Part shown: piece after piece, positions 45,316 through 51,563 of the stretch | Layout: each line of letters opens with the position of its first letter | Position numbering within the stretch: the stretch's first letter is position 1 | NCBI GenBank assembly: GCA_964395315.1 | Contig: CAYNBI010000002.1 | Span: forward strand, 30,286-94,285 | Length of the DNA: 64,000 bases | Source of the DNA: CAVORB01 sp964395315 | Lineage (GTDB): Bacteria > Pseudomonadota > Gammaproteobacteria > Chromatiales > Chromatiaceae | Direction: 5' to 3' | Made by a program: the position numbers and the translations under genes | Notes under the pieces: generated by a model | Told to the model about the DNA's origin: nothing | The model's input: only the letters and a program-made list of their open reading frames with translations | Databases searched by the model: none

Positions 45316-45758
45316 GATCGGCAACCAGTAAATGCTTATCGCCGCTATCTTGGGCCGTCCCGTACCGGCCAGACATGCCGGCCTCCTTTCTGGCCTCGGT
45401 CGCGACCAGCCGCGGCCGCGGCCATGCGCGGCCCGCCCGGGTCTCGCCATCCTCCCCTGTTCCCGAGCACGACCTCGCATCCCTTTCGTGCCGCAGCGAT
45501 CGGCCTGACCCCTGTCCTCGTTCTCTTACAGCTCCTGGGCATTCTCGGGTGGGCACGCGGGCCGGGGGACCAGGCCTGCTGCGCAGAGCCGTTCATTCCC
45601 TGGCCGTTCACCCACTATCAGCAATAACGATGCCGACGATTCGACGGTTTCACGGATCAGGCCCTGACTGGCTCGATCGTCAACCTCTGGCGTGAAGCAG
45701 GGTTGATCGCCCGGTAGCCAGAACCGATGCTCTCAAGTCCTGCCGCTCGGTCTCGTGG

Positions 45759-45793
45759 GTGCAAATCGACCGACGCCGGTGCAAAACAACCGA
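45759..45793 (+). repeat. Tandem direct repeat, possible activator-binding sites
   Basis: Two 15-base copies, GTGCAAATCGACCGA (45759-45773) and GTGCAAAACAACCGA (45779-45793), are offset by 20 bases, about two helical turns. They lie roughly 40-75 bases upstream of the sigma-54-like element, where enhancer-binding proteins usually bind. Confidence 0.6.
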
Positions 45794-45834
45794 TTTCTCG
45801 CGCGTAGGCCCGCAACTTCGCCGGCGCCCCCTTG

Positions 45835-45849
45835 CGGCACGGCGATTGT
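45835..45849 (+). promoter_or_regulatory. Sigma-54-like promoter candidate for the DsrC-like gene
   Basis: CGGCACG, four bases, TTGTT. The GG of the -24 (45836-45837) and the G at -12 (45848) keep the required spacing, with ten bases between elements. One -12 base (C to T) is off consensus. It lies about 80 bases before the ATG. Confidence 0.4.
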
Positions 45850-45931
45850 TGGGGCAAGGCAAGATTCTTGTATCCGTGTCCACACACTGCGGCCCACCGC
45901 AACAACGGCTGAAGCAACAGGCGCAGGAATC

Positions 45932-46273
45932 ATGAACAGGATGCAAGAGATACCCGATATCTTCGACGACAACGGCTTTCTCGCCGATCCGGACCTCTGG
46001 GACCGCGACCTGGCCCTGCGCATTGCCGACCAGCTCGGTGTGCGCGAGCTCGGAGAGTCGCATTGGGCGGTGATCGACTACCTGCGGGAGCACTACCTGG
46101 CGAACGCGACCCTGCCGTGGGAGGGAAACGTCTGCCGCGAGCTTGATCTGGTCGAGGACTGCGTGCACCACCTCTTCAGCGGACCGATCGAGGCATGGAA
46201 GGTGGCGGGATTGCCCGACCCGGGCGAGGAGGCGCGCACCTACATGCTGAATCTGGAGCCTCCCGGGGGCTGA
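45932..46273 (+). CDS. DsrC/TusE-like protein lacking the C-terminal cysteines (RspA type)
   Basis: A 113-residue DsrC-family fold protein: FLADPDLWDRDLALRIADQLG and HWAVIDYLREHY are typical, and the end SGPIEAWKVAGLPDP aligns with the DsrC C-terminal arm. The CysB position is a tryptophan (W89), and the final TGC is replaced by an extended tail (GEEARTYMLNLEPPGG). It therefore cannot carry sulfur or form the trisulfide like DsrC, nor act as TusE. Such proteins have been proposed as regulators. AGGA lies just before the ATG at 45932. The two remaining cysteines, C68 and C77, are not at conserved sites. Confidence 0.85.
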   Translation: MNRMQEIPDIFDDNGFLADPDLWDRDLALRIADQLGVRELGESHWAVIDYLREHYLANATLPWEGNVCRELDLVEDCVHHLFSGPIEAWKVAGLPDPGEEARTYMLNLEPPGG

Positions 46274-46286
46274 GGCGCGGCGGAAT

Positions 46287-46302
46287 TTGGCATGGCAGTT
46301 GC
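46287..46302 (+). promoter_or_regulatory. Sigma-54 promoter upstream of an exported protein gene
   Basis: TTGGCATG, four bases, TTGC. The -24 GG (46289-46290) and -12 GC (46301-46302) are separated by exactly ten bases, and only the seventh -24 base differs from TTGGCACG. It lies 43 bases before the ATG at 46345, and predicts control by RpoN plus an enhancer-binding protein. Confidence 0.75.
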
Positions 46303-46344
46303 GATGCGCAGGTTGGATCTCAAACAGCAACGGATGAGAGAACC

Positions 46345-46812
46345 ATGACGACCAAGAGCCGGTTCGCGATTGCGGTTTTGCTTATGTGCATCGCTGCGGC
46401 GCTCTCCGCCGAGACCGTCCCGACGCCCGAAAAGATGATCAGCGAAGGCAGCTATGAAGGCACGCCCTGGCTTAGCGGCGGCGTCGGCGAAGGGGAGCGC
46501 GAGTATCTCCTGCAGGAGTACGGCGACGACTTTAATCTCAAGCTCGAGTTCGCCGTCGCCCAGGGGAGCTATCTCGCCGATGTCGAGGTGCTGATCGCCA
46601 AGCCCACCGGCGAGGTCGTCATGAACACCCCGTCACAGGGGCCCTGGTTCATGACCAAGCTGCCATCCGGCACGTACCGGGTGCGGGCGACGGGCTTCGA
46701 CGAGAGCTTCGAGAAGACGGTCGAAGTCCCCGCCACGGGTCTCCACACGGTCGTGTTCAACCATTGGACCAAGGCCGAGGTCGCCAAGGAAACACCGGGG
46801 CCCACTTACTGA
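46345..46812 (+). CDS. Exported protein with carboxypeptidase-regulatory-like domain
   Basis: A 155-residue secreted protein with a signal peptide (MTTKSRFAIAVLLMCIAAALSAET, cleaved near residue 22). The mature part begins with MISEGSYEGTPWLSGGVGEGER and then has a beta-sandwich-like stretch (VEVLIAKPTGEVVMNTPSQG, LPSGTYRVRATGFDESFEKTVEVPATG), as in carboxypeptidase regulatory-like domains. Function unknown. It is the first gene downstream of the sigma-54 promoter at 46287-46302 and is followed 14 bases later by a small lipoprotein, so the two form an operon. Confidence 0.82.
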   Translation: MTTKSRFAIAVLLMCIAAALSAETVPTPEKMISEGSYEGTPWLSGGVGEGEREYLLQEYGDDFNLKLEFAVAQGSYLADVEVLIAKPTGEVVMNTPSQGPWFMTKLPSGTYRVRATGFDESFEKTVEVPATGLHTVVFNHWTKAEVAKETPGPTY

Positions 46813-46826
46813 AGAGGGGAGATGCA

Positions 46827-47039
46827 ATGACGCGCTTCACGATGGCCACCACTGGCACGCTTTTGCTTTTCGGGCTCAGCGGTTGCGGTCAGGAGCCCGA
46901 GGGACCGGCCGAGCAGGTCGGCAAGGAAATCGATGCGACCGTTGAGCAGACCGAGGAGAAGATCGACGAGGCCGTCGACACGGCCGCGAAAAAGGTCGAG
47001 CAGGCCGGCGACGAACTGCGCCGCAGCAGGACCGATTGA
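46827..47039 (+). CDS. Small helical lipoprotein
   Basis: A 70-residue lipoprotein precursor. Lipobox FGLSGC has its cysteine near residue 20. The rest (EQVGKEIDATVEQTEEKIDE, then AVDTAAKKVEQAGDELRR) is a charged amphipathic helix with heptad-like repeats, similar to short envelope-stress lipoproteins. GAGGGGAG precedes the ATG at 46827. It follows the sigma-54-linked exported protein in one operon. A longer open frame begins inside that gene, but the ribosome site fixes the start. Confidence 0.82.
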   Translation: MTRFTMATTGTLLLFGLSGCGQEPEGPAEQVGKEIDATVEQTEEKIDEAVDTAAKKVEQAGDELRRSRTD

Positions 47040-47118
47040 TTCCGATCCGGCACCTCCGTCGGTCGTACCCCCGCACCGGGCCGGGCCCGAGGCGATGTAC
47101 CGCCCAGGGGCTGGCCCG

Positions 47119-47859
47119 TTAGCGATGACGCGAAATCTCACCCCACTCGCGGCTCGCGGCCTGGTCGCGAGATTCCTTCATCAGCACTGCCTTGAGCGGA
47201 AGATGATCGGACGCCATGCGCGCCAGCGGACTGGTGTGGGTCTCGACGCTGCGCAGGAGCCTGCGCGGGCGCGCCCAGATCCGGTCGAGGGCGAACAGCG
47301 GCAAGCGTGCCGGATAGGTGCGCGGGTGCGTAGTGGACACGAAGTGCCGGTTCAGCCAGCGCAGCGGCCGTCCCCACAGGAGCCATTCGTTGAGGTCTCC
47401 GAGCAGGACGCCCGGTCCCGCGTGATCCGACTCGAACACGGCGAGCAAGCGGCGAATCTGTGCACGCCGTTCGCCCGGCCACAACCCCAGATGGGTCGCG
47501 ACGACCCGCATGACCTGCCCGCCCCAGTCGAGGGTAACGTCGAGCGCGCCCCGGGGCTCGCGCCGCGGCAGGCTGAGGTCGATCCGGTTCACAGCCAAGA
47601 CGGGCAGTCGGGTCAGCAGCGCATTGCCGTAACCGCGGGTTTCCCGCAACAAGGTCGGACCGGGGATGGCGCTGAGACCGACGGCGCTCGCCATGTAGTC
47701 GAGCAGGTCGCTGCCGCCGACCGTATGGTGCTCGACCTCCTGCAAGGCCACGATGTCCGCATCGATTTCCTTGAGCACCTTGACCGTGCGTTCAGGTTCG
47801 AACCTGCCGTCGCCCCCGACACCCGCGTGTATGTTGTAGGTCACCAGGACGAGGCGCAT
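47119..47859 (-). CDS. Endonuclease/exonuclease/phosphatase family protein
   Basis: Metal-dependent phosphoesterase of the EEP superfamily, 246 residues from the ATG at 47859. Motifs are LVTYNIHAGVG (N-terminal Asn), DIVALQEV (metal-binding Glu), YGNALLTRLP, THLGLWPGERRAQ, GDLNEW (catalytic Asp/Asn) and SDHLPLKAVL (catalytic His). No signal peptide. The substrate is unknown and the family covers DNA repair, sphingomyelinase and inositol-phosphatase activities. An in-frame start at 47919 would add 20 basic residues without family features. It is convergent with the lipoprotein gene and stands alone. Confidence 0.9.
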   Translation of the reverse strand: MRLVLVTYNIHAGVGGDGRFEPERTVKVLKEIDADIVALQEVEHHTVGGSDLLDYMASAVGLSAIPGPTLLRETRGYGNALLTRLPVLAVNRIDLSLPRREPRGALDVTLDWGGQVMRVVATHLGLWPGERRAQIRRLLAVFESDHAGPGVLLGDLNEWLLWGRPLRWLNRHFVSTTHPRTYPARLPLFALDRIWARPRRLLRSVETHTSPLARMASDHLPLKAVLMKESRDQAASREWGEISRHR

Positions 47860-48115
47860 GGCTCCCCGCCGGAATGGATTGCGGTCGGTCGGGAAACGAG
47901 GCTCGGGGACCGCAGGCACGCCGCCCGCTGGCTGTCTCGACAGCGTGACCGACCGCCTCTACCGCCGCGGCGATTCCAGTACCCGGCCCGACTGTTCGTC
48001 CACGGCCGTCTCCAGTCACGGGTCAAGATCGGAGCGCCGGTTTGCTTAGCGACCTGACAAATTGCCCCGGCGGTGACGTTTCAAGGTCTCCCATAGGGGG
48101 ACGGGGCATACAGGT

Positions 48116-49507
48116 TCACGAAGCCCTTCCCGACCCATCATGGGGCCGCGCCATGCGCATGGGATCGAGCAGATCCTCGAGCTCCGCCTCGGGCAGTCCG
48201 CTGAGCTCGCGCGCGACGTCGATAACCGACCGCCCCTGCTCAAGGGCCGTCCGGGCGATCCTGCCGGCGAGGTCGTAGCCGATACGCGGCGTCAGCGCCG
48301 TCACCAACATGGCGTTGCGGCGCGCCCGCTCGGCCAGCGCCCCGACGTTGGCTTCAAGGCGCGTGATGGCCTGCTCCTCCAGGGAGCGTGCGGCGCCCGT
48401 CAGGAGCAACAACTGCGTCAGCAGATCGAAGGCAATCAGCGGCAGCATGGTCGCGAGCTGGAAGCGGTTATCGTGGGCTGCGATTGCGACGGCGGCATCC
48501 AGCCCCATGACCTGGACGCAGGCCATGCCCACCGCCTCGGGCACCACCGGGTTGACCTTGCCCGGCATGATGCTGCTGCCCGGCTGCAGCTCGGGCAGGC
48601 GGATCTCGCCCAGGCCCGCGACCGGCCCGCTGTTCATCCAGCGCAGATCGGCGGCGATCTTGAGCAGGGTGATGGCGACAACGCGGAGCTGCCCACTCAA
48701 TTCCACCGCCGTGTCCTGCGCGCCGATCGCGGCGAAGGCATTCGCAGCCGGACGGAAGGCCAGGCCGGTGCGCTCGGCCATCAGGGCCGCGAAGCGCGAC
48801 GCCAGATCCGGGTGCGCGTTCAAGCCCGTGCCCACGGCTGTCCCGCCCTGCGCGAGTGCGAGCAGCCTATGCCCCACGTCCCGCAAACGGTCCAGATCGG
48901 ACTGCACCTGCGCGGCCCACCCGTCGAACTCCTGGCCAAGGGTCATGGGAACGGCATCCATCAGGTGCGTCCGCCCGGTCTTGACCACCGCTGCGTACTC
49001 TCCCGCCCGGGCGAGGATTGCACGGTGCAGCGACGCGAGCGCCGCGCAGAGCCGCTCCAGTTCGAGCGCCGCGCTGACATGGATGGCGGTGGGAATGACA
49101 TCGTTGCTGCTCTGCCCGCGGTTGACGTCGTCGTTGGCATGGAGGGGACGTCCCAGGCGCCGTGCCGCCAGCTCCGCGATCACCTCGTTGGCGTTCATGT
49201 TGGTGCTGGTGCCCGAGCCGGTCTGGAACACGTCCACCGGAAACTGATCGTCGTAGCCGCCCTCGGCCACGGCCAGCGCCGCTTCTTCGATGGCCCGTGC
49301 CTTGTCTGGCGACAACTGACCCAACTCACCATTGGCGCGCGCGGCGCAGGCCTTGATCAGCCCCAGCGCCCGGATCATGGCCCTCGGGAAACGCATCCCG
49401 CTGATTGCGAAGTTCGCGACGGCAAGGCGCGTCTGCGCGCCGTAGAGGACCTCCTCGCCCGGTCCTGCGGCGTCCGGGCGGGGCTCGGCGGGCCTTTGCT
49501 TGGTCAT
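48116..49507 (-). CDS. fumC: Fumarate hydratase class II
   Basis: Iron-independent hydration of fumarate to malate in the citric acid cycle. The 463-residue protein has the fumarase family motif GSSIMPGKVNPV, GSGTSTNMNANEV, the catalytic region TGRTHLMDAVPMTLGQEF and GTAVGTGLNAHP. Class II motifs and lack of the aspartase ending support FumC rather than aspartate ammonia-lyase. The C-terminal end is complete. It lies 50 bases downstream of the NtrC-type regulator gene on the same strand, so it may be in the same transcript. Confidence 0.93.
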   Translation of the reverse strand: MTKQRPAEPRPDAAGPGEEVLYGAQTRLAVANFAISGMRFPRAMIRALGLIKACAARANGELGQLSPDKARAIEEAALAVAEGGYDDQFPVDVFQTGSGTSTNMNANEVIAELAARRLGRPLHANDDVNRGQSSNDVIPTAIHVSAALELERLCAALASLHRAILARAGEYAAVVKTGRTHLMDAVPMTLGQEFDGWAAQVQSDLDRLRDVGHRLLALAQGGTAVGTGLNAHPDLASRFAALMAERTGLAFRPAANAFAAIGAQDTAVELSGQLRVVAITLLKIAADLRWMNSGPVAGLGEIRLPELQPGSSIMPGKVNPVVPEAVGMACVQVMGLDAAVAIAAHDNRFQLATMLPLIAFDLLTQLLLLTGAARSLEEQAITRLEANVGALAERARRNAMLVTALTPRIGYDLAGRIARTALEQGRSVIDVARELSGLPEAELEDLLDPMRMARPHDGSGRAS

Positions 49508-49557
49508 GTCGACATGGCGTCCTGGTGCATCGCGGTCGTTTGCGCAGGCGAGAGGAT

Positions 49558-50979
49558 CTACGGATCGACCGTGTGCGAGTCCGGTTCTTGCGCCTCGGTG
49601 CGCAGCTTGTATTTCTGGATGCGGTAGCGCAGCGTCTCGCGCGTGGTACCCAGGGCGCGGGCAGTGGCGGTCACATTGTAGTGCGTCTTCTCCAGGGCGG
49701 TCTGGATGATGTAGCTGTCCATCTCCTCCAGGGCCATGGTGCCGTCCAAGGGGATGATCAGCCGGTTTCCGTCCATGGCCGGGCCATCTGCCGGGCGCCC
49801 CAGATTGCCGCCGAGCTGCAGCCAGTGCTCCGGGAATACCTCGCCGTCGGCCAGCAGCACGGCGCGTTCCACCACATTGCGAAGCTCCCGCACGTTGCCC
49901 GGCCAGTCGTAGCGGCGCATCTTTGCGTAAACCTGCTCGGGAATGACCTTGACCTGGCGGTCGGCCAGCGCATTGAGCTCGGCCACCAAAACCGGCAGGA
50001 GATCCTCGAGGTCTTCCAGCCGGTCGCGCAACGCGGGCAAGTCGAGGCGGAACACGCTCAGGCGATGATACAGGTCGCTGCGAAAATTGCCTTCGCGCAC
50101 CTGGCGTTCCAAGTCGCGGTTGCTGGCCGCGATTACCTGGACGTCGACCTTCAGCGCCTTCTCACCGCCGAGACGCCGTAGCACGCGGTCTTCGATCGCC
50201 GTGAGAAGCTTGGACTGCAGATCCAGATCCATCTCGCCGATCTCGTCCAGAAACAGGGTGCCGCCATCCGCCTGCTCCAGGTAACCGCGATGCCGCCCCT
50301 TGGCCCCGGTAAAGGCACCCGCCTCGTGGCCGAACAGCTCGGATTCCAGCAGGTCTCTCGGTAAAGCGGCGCAATTGACCTCGACCATCGGGCCATCGGC
50401 GCGGGAGCCAGAATGGTGCAGGATCCGCGCCGCGAGTCCCTTGCCCGTGCCGGTCTCGCCGCTGATGATCAGGGCGCTAAAGGGCACCTCCGCCAAGCGG
50501 CTCAGCAGCTGCCTTACGTCCCGTGCCGCCTCGCTGCGACCGAGAAAGGCGTCTGGCCGGTAGCGACGGCTTCCTGCCTCGCGCTGATTACGCAGCTGCC
50601 GCTGTGCCCGCGCACCGCGAGCCGCGCCTTTGAGTATCGCGGTCAGCCGATCGATGCTGCAGGGCTTTTCGAGAAAATCGTAGGCGCCCAAACGCAGTGC
50701 CCGCACCGATTCGGGCACGCCGCCATACCCGGTGAGCAGCACCCACTCGCCTGCGTAACCGCGTTTGCGCAAGGTCTCCAGGAGATCCAGCGAGCAGCCG
50801 TCCGGCAGGGTCATGTCGGCGAGGGTGACCAAGGGATCAGCCCCCTGCTCGACGAGCTTTCCGCGCGCCTGGTCCAGACTGGTCGCAACATCCACCTCCC
50901 AGCCTTGTCTGCGAAAGTGCCGAGCCATCTCCTCGCCCAACAGCTTCTCGTCCTCAATGATCAGCAGCGAATCAGCCAT
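49558..50979 (-). CDS. Sigma-54-dependent response regulator (NtrC/ZraR family)
   Basis: Enhancer-binding protein of 473 residues: a receiver (about 1-120, LIIEDE, phosphoacceptor D in LADMTLPDG), an AAA+ domain (about 145-375) with GETGTGKG, the sigma-54 contact EAGAFTGA and FLDEIGEMDLDLQSK, and a Fis-type helix-turn-helix at the C-terminus (YNVTATARALGTTRETLRYRI). The GAFTGA loop is intact, so it should activate sigma-54 promoters. It lies upstream of fumC. The kinase at 54817-56265 is a plausible partner, and the sigma-54 promoters near 45835 and 46287 are plausible targets, but neither link is shown. Confidence 0.95.
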   Translation of the reverse strand: MADSLLIIEDEKLLGEEMARHFRRQGWEVDVATSLDQARGKLVEQGADPLVTLADMTLPDGCSLDLLETLRKRGYAGEWVLLTGYGGVPESVRALRLGAYDFLEKPCSIDRLTAILKGAARGARAQRQLRNQREAGSRRYRPDAFLGRSEAARDVRQLLSRLAEVPFSALIISGETGTGKGLAARILHHSGSRADGPMVEVNCAALPRDLLESELFGHEAGAFTGAKGRHRGYLEQADGGTLFLDEIGEMDLDLQSKLLTAIEDRVLRRLGGEKALKVDVQVIAASNRDLERQVREGNFRSDLYHRLSVFRLDLPALRDRLEDLEDLLPVLVAELNALADRQVKVIPEQVYAKMRRYDWPGNVRELRNVVERAVLLADGEVFPEHWLQLGGNLGRPADGPAMDGNRLIIPLDGTMALEEMDSYIIQTALEKTHYNVTATARALGTTRETLRYRIQKYKLRTEAQEPDSHTVDP

Positions 50980-51133
50980 GCTTCATGGGTCGTATGTCGC
51001 GGGGTTAGGACCACGATCAATATCACACGGGCATCGGAAGATCGACCTTCGGCGTTCTTGGCCATGGCGACCTCCGCTCGGAACTTGGGCATGGACCGGT
51101 CAACTCAAACAGTGTTACCGCGAACCCGCCTGA

Positions 51134-51147
51134 CTTGCCCGGGCAAG
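51134..51147. repeat. 14-base perfect palindrome upstream of the NtrC-type regulator
   Basis: CTTGCCCGGGCAAG lies about 155 bases upstream of the regulator start (gene on the minus strand). It could be a binding site or chance in this GC-rich stretch; no second copy was seen. Confidence 0.3.
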
Positions 51148-51249
51148 GCTTGGCCGGAGGCGATTGTCCGGTTGGGTGAGCCCCATCCTCGGAGTTGCAG
51201 GCGGGCTAAGGGCCCGACGAGATTCCTCGCGACGGGTGCGCACCCAACA

Positions 51250-51516
51250 TCAGCCGTGCTTGGTCGTCACATCGTGAAACTGCGACTCGGCGCCGAGGGA
51301 CCGCAAGGCCTCGAGCACCTCGTCGAGGGTGACCACCATCGGCTCCGCGGCGGGCATGTTCTCCTCCTCGGCCACCATTTCCTCGCGCAGATCGAGCTCC
51401 CATTGGCGCAGCACCTCCACCTTCTGATCGCGCGTGAGGTCATCGCGGTCCAGCAGCTTGCTTGGGCTCGTCAGTTCGTAGCCCGTCTGGGCCCGGGTCG
51501 TCGTGTCGGAATTCAT
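51250..51516 (-). CDS. Small acidic hypothetical protein
   Basis: An 88-residue soluble protein, no signal, starting MNSDTTTRAQTGYELTSPSKLL. The middle is helical and acidic (DLTRDQKVEVLRQWELDLRE, then EMVAEEENMP), with PMVVTLDEVLEALRSLG near the end. GGAG lies just before the ATG at 51516, so the start is good. I recognise no family. It lies 48 bases after the transaldolase-transketolase gene on the same strand and upstream of the sigma-54 regulator, and may be cotranscribed with the fusion gene. Confidence 0.75.
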   Translation of the reverse strand: MNSDTTTRAQTGYELTSPSKLLDRDDLTRDQKVEVLRQWELDLREEMVAEEENMPAAEPMVVTLDEVLEALRSLGAESQFHDVTTKHG

Positions 51517-51563
51517 GGCTGTCTCCATTTCTGTTGACGATTGTGGCCAGTGACGGCTCCCGG

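Larger units (their letters stand above)
45316..45931. other. 616-base intergenic region upstream of the DsrC-like gene
   Basis: No frame has family features or a ribosome site. The region carries tandem repeats at 45759-45793 and a sigma-54-like element at 45835-45849. It is therefore best read as a long regulatory region for the DsrC-like gene on one side and the 44692-45315 gene on the other. Confidence 0.5.
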
